DNA of 64,000 bases. Origin: Gammaproteobacteria bacterium. Its GTDB lineage: Bacteria; Pseudomonadota; Gammaproteobacteria; DSM-16500. Shown here in pieces: positions 53,661 through 61,873 of this stretch. The position numbers were made by a program, and so were the translations under genes. The notes under the pieces were generated by a model. It saw only the letters and a list, made by a program, of their open reading frames with translations. It ran no database searches and was not told the origin of the DNA. How positions within the stretch are numbered: the first letter of the stretch is position 1; each line of letters begins with the position of its first letter. The DNA lies in the NCBI GenBank assembly GCA_013286495.1, contig JABDFQ010000002.1, positions 89,110 through 153,109 of the forward strand. Reading direction: 5' to 3'.

Positions 53661-53776
53661 TCCTACTGTAATAGGATTAATCATTCGAATTGATTGGCTA
53701 CTCGCATTTATCCTATTATAATAGGATTATATGAAAATATGACATATTTTTATTCAATAAGCCTGGAGTAATAGGA
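53661..53776 (+). promoter_or_regulatory. three HipB-type operator sites before hipBA
   Basis: Three 16-base elements of form TCCTA-N6-TAGGA occur at 53661-53676 (TCCTACTGTAATAGGA), 53711-53726 (TCCTATTATAATAGGA, perfectly symmetric) and 53761-53776 (GCCTGGAGTAATAGGA, left half degenerate). Starts are spaced exactly 50 bases apart. The last site overlaps the ribosome-binding region of hipB. Arrays of spaced palindromes upstream are typical of HipB autoregulation in E. coli. Confidence 0.75.
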
Positions 53777-53779
53777 TTT

Positions 53780-54058
53780 ATGAAAAAACTCATTAAATTA
53801 AAAAGCCCTCCGCTGGAACAAATACTAACAGCTTCCTTGCTAGGCCAGGCAATTAAGGCACGACGTACGCAAAGCGGTTTACGCCTGGAAGATGCTGCTG
53901 CGCTTTGTGGGGTAGCAAAACAAACCTTTATGAAAATAGAACATGGACACCCTACTAGCCAGCTGCAAAGTATATTACAAATATGTTCGGGTCTGGGAAT
54001 AAAAATCCATATAGCACCTTGGGAAGATAATAAAGAGGCAACAGATGACTGGACATAA
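53780..54058 (+). CDS. hipB: HipB-like antitoxin / autorepressor
   Basis: The 92-residue protein is a Cro/CI-type helix-turn-helix: LGQAIKARRTQSGLRLEDAAALCGVAKQTFMKIEHGHPTSQLQSILQICSGLGIKIHI, almost the exact HipB pattern including the C-terminal beta strand. It should bind the upstream TCCTA-N6-TAGGA sites and neutralise HipA. It overlaps hipA by 14 bases, so synthesis of the two is coupled. Confidence 0.92.
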   Translation: MKKLIKLKSPPLEQILTASLLGQAIKARRTQSGLRLEDAAALCGVAKQTFMKIEHGHPTSQLQSILQICSGLGIKIHIAPWEDNKEATDDWT

Positions 54059-55346
54059 AAATGAATTAAATATTTATTTGGGTGAAATAATCATTGCTCA
54101 TTTGGCTTTTCAGGATGAACAGATATTTTTTCAATACACACAGGATTGGGAAAAATCTGGTTATGCCATTTCACCTTATCTACCATTAACAGGTGAAATC
54201 CCAACAGCAAATGTACAACGATATTTACGCAATCTTTTTCCTGAAGGCGAAATGCTCGAAACATTATTAACAAATTTGCACCTCAGCAAAGCCAATACAT
54301 ATGGAATTATTCGCACTCTAGGTGCAGATATGTCAGGCTCACTTTTATTCTTATCATCAGAGCAATCCTTACAAACTTCATCATCATTAAGAGCTATCAC
54401 ATCTGCTGAAATTGAGAAACGCCTTGATAAACGCAATGAATATAGCCTAATCATCTGGGATGGAAAGCCACGTCTTTCAATAGCAGGTGTGCAAGAAAAA
54501 ATAAATATCACCATTAATTCAGAAGGTCAGATGGGGTTCGGCGAAGGAAAATTAGCTTCCACTCATATATTAAAATTTGAAAAACAAAAATTATCACATT
54601 TAGTCATTAATGAATATGTAAGCATGCAACTTGCAAAACATTGTGGATTAGAGGTTGCCAATGTTGAATTAATGCGTTTAGGCAAATATCCAGCATTGAT
54701 GATAGAACGCTTTGACAGGAAATTAATTACACCAGATACAGTAATGCGTCGACATATAATCGATGGCTGTCAGGCATTGAATCTACCACCTGAATATAAA
54801 TATGAAAGAAATTTTGGTAGCGGACGTGATGTAGCACATATTCGGGATGGAGCAAGTCTGGCTAAATTATTTGATTTCGCAAATCAATGCATAAACCCAG
54901 CGGAAACCAAAAGCAAATTGCTCAATTGGATATTGTTTAATTTATTAATTTATAATTTTGATGCACATGGGAAGAATATAAGTTTTTTTGTCGGAAAAAA
55001 TGGCATTTCATTAACACCATTTTATGATTTGGTAAATATAAAAATGTATCCTCAATTTGAGAATGAAATGGCCATGGCACTTGGTGATGATTTTGATGGC
55101 GACAAGATTAATGCGTATCAATTAGCTGATTTTGCAGATAGTTGCCATTTACCACGTTTATATCTTGAAAGACAATTAAATGACATGGCATCCGCAATGC
55201 TATCTGCTTTTGCTGAAATAAATATCGTTGACATAGGACGCAATAAAAAAGAAAAGGAATATCTCAGACAATACCAGCAGATGATAATAAAACGTTGTAA
55301 ATATCTGTTAAAGCAGGCAGATAAAATTGTGTCCGTAATTTTATAA
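54045..55346 (+). CDS. hipA: HipA-family serine/threonine kinase toxin
   Basis: The 433-residue protein has the HipA N-terminal domain (YLPLTGEIPTANVQRYLRNLFPEGEMLE). The autophosphorylation loop SIAGVQEK (145-152; S145 corresponds to E. coli S150), ATP-strand HILKFE, catalytic NFDAHGKN (304-311, D306) and PFYDLV (325-330, D328) follow. All catalytic residues appear intact. HipA phosphorylates glutamyl-tRNA synthetase in E. coli, halting translation and causing persistence; other HipA types have other targets. It is in an operon with hipB inside the 26-bp direct repeats. Confidence 0.93.
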   Translation: MTGHKNELNIYLGEIIIAHLAFQDEQIFFQYTQDWEKSGYAISPYLPLTGEIPTANVQRYLRNLFPEGEMLETLLTNLHLSKANTYGIIRTLGADMSGSLLFLSSEQSLQTSSSLRAITSAEIEKRLDKRNEYSLIIWDGKPRLSIAGVQEKINITINSEGQMGFGEGKLASTHILKFEKQKLSHLVINEYVSMQLAKHCGLEVANVELMRLGKYPALMIERFDRKLITPDTVMRRHIIDGCQALNLPPEYKYERNFGSGRDVAHIRDGASLAKLFDFANQCINPAETKSKLLNWILFNLLIYNFDAHGKNISFFVGKNGISLTPFYDLVNIKMYPQFENEMAMALGDDFDGDKINAYQLADFADSCHLPRLYLERQLNDMASAMLSAFAEINIVDIGRNKKEKEYLRQYQQMIIKRCKYLLKQADKIVSVIL

Positions 55347-55352
55347 AATTTT

Positions 55353-55378
55353 CATTAAATTAACCCGCTTAATGATCC
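55353..55378 (+). repeat. 26-bp direct repeat, right copy
   Basis: This copy is identical to 52912-52937. It begins seven bases after the hipA stop and ends four bases before the convergent RhuM-Fic gene, so the cassette boundary coincides with the end of hipA. Confidence 0.8.
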
Positions 55379-55381
55379 TTA

Positions 55382-56356
55382 TTAAACCTTTTTTAAAAAA
55401 TTACACACTAGCCCTACCATTTTTTCCTTATCTTTTGGTGAGCTTTCTGCAATCAACAATGTTATTGCTGTTAATGCTGCTGGCGTTATCCTGCTTATAT
55501 CTAGTATATTTGCCTGACGTAAATACCATATAAATGCATACGCACCACTACGTTTATTTCCATCAATAAATGGATGGTTTTTTACTATAAAATAAAGTAA
55601 ATTTGCAGCTTTCGTTTCAACGGTTGGATAAAGCTCTTCGCCACCAAAGGATTGCATTACATTACCCACGATGCTAGCAACACTGTCTTTTGATCTCTCA
55701 ACTCCAAATATTTCTGTTGCCTCACCTTTTGCTATCAATGCTTGTTTTAACTCGCTTAATCCATGATTTAATTTTTCTGCCGTTAATTTTACTTTTTTCT
55801 TTGTAACGCCTTTAACAGGGAGATGATCTCTATCGTATGCATCTAAAGAAAACCAGGTATCAGCAAATAATTTTACCAGCTCGATAACACTTTCATTATC
55901 AACATGCACAGATTCAGGCAATAGCGTTTTCACATCGTCTACTGCTTTCAAAAACGAGTCGTAATTGGATTTAATGCGATTACGATTAATCGTGTAACCT
56001 TTTGTGATGTGGTCTCTGAGAGTTTTAGTTGCCCATTGCCGAAAGGCGATCGCCTTACTTGAATTTGTTCTATATCCAACAGCTAATATTAGATCCAGAT
56101 TATAAAATTGATATTGGTAAGTTTTACCATCAGTGGCAGTTCGTTCCATTTTGGAACTAACTGATTTTTTATTTAATTCTTTATCTTTCAATATATTGCG
56201 TATATGCTTTGTAACAGCAGGACGCTTAACATCGAAAATTTCTGCAATATCTTCTTGGGTCGCCCAAATTGTATCCGTCTCAGAATCTCGACGCAGCTCC
56301 AGCGCGCCTGATTTGGTTTGATAAAGATACATTTCAACACACTGCTTTTTAGACAT
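55382..56356 (-). CDS. RhuM-type protein with C-terminal Fic/Doc domain
   Basis: The 324-residue protein has an N-terminal RhuM/HTH part (TIWATQEDIAEIFDVKRPAVTKHIRNILKDKEL; then TYQYQFYNLDLILAVGYRTNSSKAIAFRQWATKTLRDHI). A C-terminal Fic/Doc domain carries HPFIDGNKR (261-269), with the catalytic His and the NKR ending of Doc-type enzymes. RhuM was first described in a Salmonella pathogenicity island; the role is unknown. Fic/Doc proteins attach AMP or phosphate to targets. The ribosome site AGGAG overlaps the stop region of the upstream acyl-CoA ligase, four bases away, so it is co-transcribed with it. No Phd-type antitoxin gene is adjacent. Confidence 0.9.
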   Translation of the reverse strand: MSKKQCVEMYLYQTKSGALELRRDSETDTIWATQEDIAEIFDVKRPAVTKHIRNILKDKELNKKSVSSKMERTATDGKTYQYQFYNLDLILAVGYRTNSSKAIAFRQWATKTLRDHITKGYTINRNRIKSNYDSFLKAVDDVKTLLPESVHVDNESVIELVKLFADTWFSLDAYDRDHLPVKGVTKKKVKLTAEKLNHGLSELKQALIAKGEATEIFGVERSKDSVASIVGNVMQSFGGEELYPTVETKAANLLYFIVKNHPFIDGNKRSGAYAFIWYLRQANILDISRITPAALTAITLLIAESSPKDKEKMVGLVCNFLKKV

Positions 56357-56360
56357 AACA

Positions 56361-57938
56361 TCACTCCTCTTCGAGTTTAACCGGCACCCACGTAAATATC
56401 TTTTTCACTTCGGCTAATTTTTTTCTATCCACTTTCCCACGCATGTTATGAGGAATTTCATCCACAAAGAAAAAATATTGTGGCATTTTATAATCCGTTA
56501 AATGTTGTCGGATATATTCACACAGTGCTTTTGCCGATACATCATCCGGTTGATCGCAAACGATATACGCTGCCAAAACATCGGTTGCAAGATGCTGATC
56601 GAATATCGCCGTGCATACAACATCCTTTATTTTTTCATATGATTTAATAACATTTTCAACCTGAATCGGAGAAACACGGAAACCACCTCCAACTTTGATG
56701 ATGGAATCCAGCCTGCCGCAATATGTCAGATAACCATCCTTATCCATGCTTAACAAATCCTGGGTTAAAAACCAGTCGCCGCGATAATGTAAACTGGTTT
56801 CTGAATTTTCACCAAGATATCCCAGCATCAATCCTTGTTCATCCTTATGCACAGCAAGCATACCAACCTGATCAAAAGTAACATCATCAAAACCAGTTTC
56901 AATTGGCAATAAGCGCATATGTCTTCCCGGCTGAATTTTACCAATGGTTTGCGCTTTGGGAGGAATGGATAAACCAGTTGATATACAGGTAGAAATTTCG
57001 GTCATGCCAAGTGCGGTATAAATCGGAATGCCAAATATATTTTTCCACTGTTTTTGTACACTCTCTGCAAGCAACGTTCCTGCTGATCCTGCCATTCTCA
57101 GTGATGAATGCTGATACTCATGCAAATTATCTGTATCCAGAATCAAATGATAAATATCCGGTGTAGAAGCCATAATCGTTACGTTGTAACGATTAATCAA
57201 TTGCAACCATGTCTTACCGGAAATTGCATTTTCTGCGAGCGATGAAAAATTGGATGGATTATATACCACAGCAGTTGCACCCATCATGAGTGGATCCAAA
57301 AATCCAGTGAACAAGGAATATGTCCAGCAAAGATTATCCGTCTGCATGACAACATCATCCGAACGAAGATCCATCCAGTATTTGATACTCGGCATGCGTC
57401 CAAGAATAACTCTCTGCGCGTGCACAACACCTTTTGGCGCACCCGTACTGCCAGAGGTATAAAAAATAAAAGCCGGATCATTCATCTGTGTTCCTGTATG
57501 AATTTCCCGGAAAGGAAACCGTACTAATTGCTGATATTCTTCAAGATTGATAATGCAATAATTTTGTTGTGAAAATTTTTTTTTGCTGTTTTTATCCAGT
57601 TGCAGAAAAATACTCGCGTTTGAATGTTTCAATATATATTCGACACTTTCATCCACCAGTGATTGCAAAAGCAAAACAGGAACAAGATTGGCAGCAATAG
57701 CTGCAAGAAATGACAATAGCAAATCATGCGCATCTTCTGCCTGAATGGCTACCACAGCACCTTTTTCCAGTTTCAGACTCGCAAAACCAGAAACAAGACA
57801 TGCCACTTGATGATATAAATCCTGATAAGTAAATTTACGCTCGCTGCCATCTTTTTCTGCGATGATTAATGCATATTTATCGGGGAATCGCCGCGCATTT
57901 TCCTGTAAACAATATTCAGCAAGATTAAATTTTTCCAT
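56361..57938 (-). CDS. AMP-forming acyl-CoA synthetase / aryl-CoA ligase-like
   Basis: The 525-residue protein has the ANL-superfamily motifs: AFIFYTSGSTGAPKGVVHAQR (phosphate loop), GIPIYTALGMTEISTCIS, GDWFLTQDLLSMDKDGYLTYCGRLDSIIKVGGGFRVSPIQVENVI (hinge and A8) and the C-terminal lysine in MRGKVDRKKLAEV. It resembles benzoate-CoA ligase and related acid:CoA ligases more than long-chain FadD. It adenylates a carboxylic acid and transfers it to CoA or a carrier. Substrate unknown. Confidence 0.9.
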   Translation of the reverse strand: MEKFNLAEYCLQENARRFPDKYALIIAEKDGSERKFTYQDLYHQVACLVSGFASLKLEKGAVVAIQAEDAHDLLLSFLAAIAANLVPVLLLQSLVDESVEYILKHSNASIFLQLDKNSKKKFSQQNYCIINLEEYQQLVRFPFREIHTGTQMNDPAFIFYTSGSTGAPKGVVHAQRVILGRMPSIKYWMDLRSDDVVMQTDNLCWTYSLFTGFLDPLMMGATAVVYNPSNFSSLAENAISGKTWLQLINRYNVTIMASTPDIYHLILDTDNLHEYQHSSLRMAGSAGTLLAESVQKQWKNIFGIPIYTALGMTEISTCISTGLSIPPKAQTIGKIQPGRHMRLLPIETGFDDVTFDQVGMLAVHKDEQGLMLGYLGENSETSLHYRGDWFLTQDLLSMDKDGYLTYCGRLDSIIKVGGGFRVSPIQVENVIKSYEKIKDVVCTAIFDQHLATDVLAAYIVCDQPDDVSAKALCEYIRQHLTDYKMPQYFFFVDEIPHNMRGKVDRKKLAEVKKIFTWVPVKLEEE

Positions 57939-57966
57939 TGCAAGTATTCCATTATATTCACTGAAA

Positions 57967-59241
57967 TTAATTTTGCATTTTTTCCTTCACCGGTCTCACA
58001 ATCAAGCGCACATTTCTTTGTCCGCGGAAAAAATAAAATACCCATTGTGTAAATACCAATAATTTATTCCTGAAACCAATCAAAAAATAAATATGCACGA
58101 AACACCATGCCAACCAGGCAAAAAATCCCGTCGATTGCAAAGGACCAGAAAGCACTAGCGCATCGAATTTACCAATATTTGCCATCATTCCCCTATCTTT
58201 GTAGTGAAATACTGGCCTTTTATCAGCAGGGATTTTTTTGCAAATGATATTTCCAACAAATCGGCCTTCCTGTAAAGCGACTGGTGCAATAGCAGGTAAT
58301 GCCCGTTCATTCTCGCGATAAAAAGCAGCATCACCAATGACGAATACAGCAGGATCATCTACCAGACTCAAATCCGGTTGCACAATAACACGACCGGATT
58401 TATCACAGGGAACATCGAGTGTTTTTAATAATGTTGAGGCTTCATTACCCGCCGCCCAAATAATATTGTGTGCATGAATAAATTCCTTTCCAATCGCCAC
58501 ACCTTCTGCATTAACATCTGTCACACGTGTATTGAGCAACACCGTCACTCTTTTTTTCTCAAGATCACGCACGGCATAATCTGCTAATTTGCGCGGATAA
58601 CTATTCAAGACCTGATCACTGCCTTCAATCAGATAAACTTTCGTCTTGCCAGGATCAATCGCGCGAAAATTACGTTTCAAACTTTGATGCGCAATTTCAG
58701 CAATTGCACCCGCCATTTCAACACCTGTTGGTCCTGCACCGATGACAACAAATGTTAATAGACTTTCAATGAGTGATTTATCTGCGGTCTCTTCCGCCAA
58801 TTTTTCTGCCAATTCAAATGAGGTCAATATCATTTCTCGCACTTGCAAGGCATCGTCCAGTGTTTTTAAGCCAGGCGCGAATGTTTCCCATTGATTTTGT
58901 CCAAAATAGGAATGACGCGCGCCCGATGCAACGATCAAATAATCATAAGGAATTTCCTGATTATCATCGAGCACGACAACTTTTTCGCTGCGATTAATGG
59001 TTTTCACCATTGCCATTAATGTTTTGATGTTTTTATCTTTTCTGAATATTTCACGAATGGGCATGGCAATATCGCCAGGTGATAATGCCGCCGTTGCCAC
59101 CTGATATAGCAATGGCTGAAATAAATGATGATTTGTTTTATCAATGATTGTGACTGAAAATCCAGGTTGATTGGCAAGCGCTTTTGCTGCATTTAAACCA
59201 CCAAAACCTGCGCCAATAATCACCACATGTTGAGATTGCAT
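57967..59241 (-). CDS. type II NADH:quinone oxidoreductase
   Basis: The 424-residue flavoprotein has an N-terminal FAD site (VVIIGAGFGGLNAAKAL), a second Rossmann site (LTFVVIGAGPTGVEMAGAIAEIAH, residues ~165-188), AAFYRENERALPAIAPVALQEG and a C-terminal amphipathic membrane-anchoring part (LAWCFVHIYFLIGFRNKLLVFTQWVFYFFRGQRNVRLI). This is the NDH-2 layout: peripheral inner-membrane enzyme passing electrons from NADH to quinone without proton pumping. I chose the ATG at 59241, nine bases after AGGAG, over a GTG at 59247. Confidence 0.93.
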   Translation of the reverse strand: MQSQHVVIIGAGFGGLNAAKALANQPGFSVTIIDKTNHHLFQPLLYQVATAALSPGDIAMPIREIFRKDKNIKTLMAMVKTINRSEKVVVLDDNQEIPYDYLIVASGARHSYFGQNQWETFAPGLKTLDDALQVREMILTSFELAEKLAEETADKSLIESLLTFVVIGAGPTGVEMAGAIAEIAHQSLKRNFRAIDPGKTKVYLIEGSDQVLNSYPRKLADYAVRDLEKKRVTVLLNTRVTDVNAEGVAIGKEFIHAHNIIWAAGNEASTLLKTLDVPCDKSGRVIVQPDLSLVDDPAVFVIGDAAFYRENERALPAIAPVALQEGRFVGNIICKKIPADKRPVFHYKDRGMMANIGKFDALVLSGPLQSTGFFAWLAWCFVHIYFLIGFRNKLLVFTQWVFYFFRGQRNVRLIVRPVKEKMQN

Positions 59242-59246
59242 ATGCA

Positions 59247-59837
59247 CTATCTCCTGATTTTTTTAACCTCTTTATGTCTGAAACAATCGGTTGCATGATC
59301 ATTCACCATGCCAACCGCCTGCATGAAAGCATAGCAAATCGTGCTCCCGACAAATTTGAATCCCCGCTTTTTCAAATCTTTGGACATGCTATCAGAAATA
59401 GCTGTTTTAGCTGGAACCTGACGAATACTCTTCCATTGATTCTGAATCGGACGACCCTCAACAAAATGCCAGATATATTCAGCAAAACTTCCCCATTCTT
59501 TTTTTACCTGTGCAAAAGCTTTTGCATTTTCAATGGCGGCATTTATTTTTAATTTATTGCGGATAATACCAGCGTTATTTAATAAGGAAGCAACTTTGGT
59601 TTTATCATATTGCGCAATTTTTTTATGATCGAATCGGGAAAAAGCTGCGCGAAATGCGTCACGCTTTTTTAAAACGGTGATCCAGCTTAAACCCGCCTGC
59701 ATGCCTTCGAGGATCAGGAATTCGAATAATAATTTATCGTCATGAATTGGCACACCCCATTCTTGATCATGATATGCCATGTATAAAGGATCATTTTTGC
59801 ACCAGGAACAGCGTATTTTATCCATTTGGTAACCCAT
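59247..59837 (-). CDS. tag: DNA-3-methyladenine glycosylase I
   Basis: The 196-residue protein follows E. coli Tag: IRCSWCKNDPLYMAYHDQEWGVPIHDDKLLFEFLILEGMQAGLSWITVLKKRDAFR, then a helical middle and KRGFKFVGSTICYAFMQAVGMVNDHATDCFRH. The Cys and His residues at both ends form the zinc site. It removes 3-methyladenine from alkylated DNA. A start at 59825 (MDKIRCSWCK) is also possible and would match the family's usual N-terminus better. Confidence 0.95.
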   Translation of the reverse strand: MGYQMDKIRCSWCKNDPLYMAYHDQEWGVPIHDDKLLFEFLILEGMQAGLSWITVLKKRDAFRAAFSRFDHKKIAQYDKTKVASLLNNAGIIRNKLKINAAIENAKAFAQVKKEWGSFAEYIWHFVEGRPIQNQWKSIRQVPAKTAISDSMSKDLKKRGFKFVGSTICYAFMQAVGMVNDHATDCFRHKEVKKIRR

Positions 59838-59967
59838 TCAGCAGATTTACTTTTGCGAGTGTACAAGAATGTTACTCCATGTGCACTATTGTTGTTTGGG
59901 CTAGTTTGGCATGATACATTCGTCGGCTTAAGAGATGGCTTATCGAATAACACAAGAGGAGAAAAGC

Positions 59968-60609
59968 ATGTTTCTAAGACGCAAATATGATGACCAAAGT
60001 ATTGTTGATATATTACAACTGCGCACTAGTAGAACATGGGATTTTTTGAAAACACATCGCATCAAAATTAAAACCATGCAAAACGTAAATGAAATAATTA
60101 ACTTGTGCATGGTCATTATCAATAGATTATTTGCGGATAATCCTAAATCGGATAATGATCGTAAGCATAATGAAGAGGTGATAAACAATATTTTAGATTT
60201 ATTTGAACCACAATTTAAAGAGCTATTTAGTTGTAATGATATATTAGCATTATTAACCTGTTGCGAATCGAATAATCTGAGTGAAGCCAAATACGCTTTA
60301 GCAAAAGCGTTAATTCCCTTGATCAATATCAATGGAAACGAATTAGTCATGATAGCAAAGCTACTAACGAAGAATATTGATCGAGAGGATTACATTAGAA
60401 AGGTAGAAAATCACTGGGAAAAGACATATCAATCCCACGATACCCAATTATTATTTCTCAATGGAAAATCAGATCAAGGTTCATCTATTCATTATTTCTT
60501 TCAGCAAGGTCAGGCAGCAGCTGCGACTATCACTGCTGAAATCTTCAAGATAGCGGAAAAGATAGAAGAAGATATACTTGAAAAAACATCTTCACCAAAG
60601 AAATCATGA
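59968..60609 (+). CDS. hypothetical helical protein, candidate effector
   Basis: The start at 59968 (MFLRRKYDDQSIVDILQLRTSR) has GGAG six bases upstream and is preferred over an in-frame ATG at 59935. The 213-residue protein is soluble and mostly helical, with no signal peptide: INLCMVIINRLFADNP, DLFEPQFKELFSCNDILALLTCCE, KYALAKALIPLININ and a C-terminal KIAEKIEEDILEKTSSPKKS tail. The Glu/Ser/Lys-rich C-terminus is compatible with a Dot/Icm signal (weak inference). No family recognised. Confidence 0.6.
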   Translation: MFLRRKYDDQSIVDILQLRTSRTWDFLKTHRIKIKTMQNVNEIINLCMVIINRLFADNPKSDNDRKHNEEVINNILDLFEPQFKELFSCNDILALLTCCESNNLSEAKYALAKALIPLININGNELVMIAKLLTKNIDREDYIRKVENHWEKTYQSHDTQLLFLNGKSDQGSSIHYFFQQGQAAAATITAEIFKIAEKIEEDILEKTSSPKKS

Positions 60610-60622
60610 CACAGGAAAATTT

Positions 60623-60979
60623 ATGCCACATTTAACTCTGGAATACAGTGCAAACATTATTGATAAACCCGATTTTAAAAACTTATTTCGTGACTGCCAT
60701 ACTGCCTTATCTGCAACACTACCAACAGATATAAGTGGCTGTAAAAGTCGCGCGATTGCACATCAGGATTATTATCTCGGCAATGGCGAAGCAACAAATG
60801 CGTTTATACATGTGACCCTGAAAATCATGCCAGGCCGTTCACGTGAAATACTGGATAAAGTGACGCAGGAATTATTGGCAATTATCGAAAGAAATTTCGA
60901 AAAATCCATACGCGAGTTGAATTTGCAAATTACGATTGAAGTGAGTGATCTGGGGTTTTATTTGAAAAAGGCTACCTAG
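60623..60979 (+). CDS. 5-carboxymethyl-2-hydroxymuconate isomerase-like tautomerase
   Basis: From the ATG at 60623 (AGGA eight bases upstream) the 118-residue protein begins MPHLTLEYSANI with the catalytic Pro-2 of the tautomerase superfamily. It continues through NAFIHVTLKIMPGRSREILDKVTQELLAIIERNFE and RELNLQITIEVSDL, the CHMI pattern. CHMI acts in homoprotocatechuate degradation in E. coli, but no other genes of that pathway are present, so its substrate here may differ. Its stop overlaps the convergent PIN gene stop by four bases. Confidence 0.88.
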   Translation: MPHLTLEYSANIIDKPDFKNLFRDCHTALSATLPTDISGCKSRAIAHQDYYLGNGEATNAFIHVTLKIMPGRSREILDKVTQELLAIIERNFEKSIRELNLQITIEVSDLGFYLKKAT

Positions 60980-61392
60980 TTTTTCAATATCTTCCCGCAA
61001 AAATCAGTTGGTGTTAGTACACGGGTTCGACCGATTGATTTTCGTTGCAACAAACCAGCACGTTTCTCACCAGTAACCAAATAATCTGCCTTTCCCTCAG
61101 ATGACATACTAATTAAAAATGCATCTCCTGGATCATTTGCTTCTTCTTTTATATTCAAATGATTCAGGATAATTGCATGTTGAAGATTATTTATCATTGC
61201 TCCTACACGTGCGGGTTGCAAAACGGTTTTAAATTTCGGATAACGACTAGCACGCCGCAGTTCATCAAGCTGAATTAAAGAAGTTACAAGATCAAATCTG
61301 CCTAAACGCCATGCACGATATATTTTATCTGATATACCATGCGGTGAAATAAGCGCACTTAATAATATATTGGTATCGAGTACAACACGCAT
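60976..61392 (-). CDS. PIN-domain ribonuclease toxin (VapC-like)
   Basis: The 138-residue protein has MRVVLDTNILLSALISP (first acidic residue), DELRRASRYPKF, NDPGDAFLISMSSEGKADYLVTGEKR (further metal-site acids in DPGDAF and DYLVTGE) typical of the 'toxin-antitoxin system toxin component, PIN family'. It should cut specific RNAs, as VapC toxins cut tRNA or rRNA. Its ATG overlaps the upstream antitoxin stop by one base (TAATG), the usual coupled arrangement. Confidence 0.92.
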   Translation of the reverse strand: MRVVLDTNILLSALISPHGISDKIYRAWRLGRFDLVTSLIQLDELRRASRYPKFKTVLQPARVGAMINNLQHAIILNHLNIKEEANDPGDAFLISMSSEGKADYLVTGEKRAGLLQRKSIGRTRVLTPTDFCGKILKN

Positions 61393-61631
61393 TATTGATT
61401 ACGCGCCCATTCTACAGCCTCATTCACAATCGCAGACAAATCATTTTCATCAATATCTGTATTGGCAGCTTTGGCCTGTTCTGCTGTTAATTCCAGAATA
61501 TGTGTGCGCACAGCTTCTTCAACAAAACGGGACAAGTCACCTTTTCTTCCACCCTGGTTTGCCAGAAACACGCGCAACGCCTGATCTGTATCCTGAGAAA
61601 CTGCAATATTCCATCGAATGGTATGAGTCAT
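61392..61631 (-). CDS. ribbon-helix-helix antitoxin of the PIN toxin
   Basis: From the ATG at 61631 the 79-residue protein opens with MTHTIRWNIAVSQDTDQALRVFLANQGGRKGDLSRFVEEAVRTHIL, a ribbon-helix-helix DNA-binding fold (beta strand TIRWNIAVS, then two helices). An acidic Ala/Glu-rich C-terminus that would wrap the toxin follows. It precedes and overlaps the toxin gene. An open extension to 61643 is not needed. Confidence 0.85.
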   Translation of the reverse strand: MTHTIRWNIAVSQDTDQALRVFLANQGGRKGDLSRFVEEAVRTHILELTAEQAKAANTDIDENDLSAIVNEAVEWARNQ

Positions 61632-61654
61632 AATCCACCCCACATAAACACATA

Positions 61655-61666
61655 TACATATATGTA
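61655..61666. promoter_or_regulatory. putative operator of the PIN toxin-antitoxin operon
   Basis: TACATATATGTA is a perfect 12-bp palindrome 24 bases upstream of the antitoxin ATG, within a run of ATACA/TGTAC half-sites, as expected for ribbon-helix-helix autoregulation. Confidence 0.5.
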
Positions 61667-61775
61667 CTTATACACTAATGAAGCCAAAAATTCAAATATT
61701 GATTAAAAAACCAGGTTTCAACGCAGAAAAAAGATATTATTTTTCATATAAATAAAGTGATCATTTAGAAATCCG

Positions 61776-61804
61776 TTTACAATATCAGCCACCAAGGGTA
61801 TTAT
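61776..61804 (+). promoter_or_regulatory. putative promoter of the terminal large gene
   Basis: TTTACA (61776-61781) and TATTAT (61799-61804) are 17 bases apart, 70 bases before the ATG at 61874. A GCGTAA-AAA-TTACGC inverted repeat lies right after the -10. Confidence 0.5.
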
Positions 61805-61873
61805 GCGTAAAAATTACGCAGCCAATTATACGCAAAATTTAAAATAAAAACACATACATTAAACGAGGCAAGC

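Noticed and set aside
59925..59950. PmrA-like repeat before the 213-residue protein gene (GCTTAAGAGATGGCTTATCG)
   Set aside because: The two cores are 12 bases apart, not 11, and the second reads CTTAT; no -10 at the right distance.
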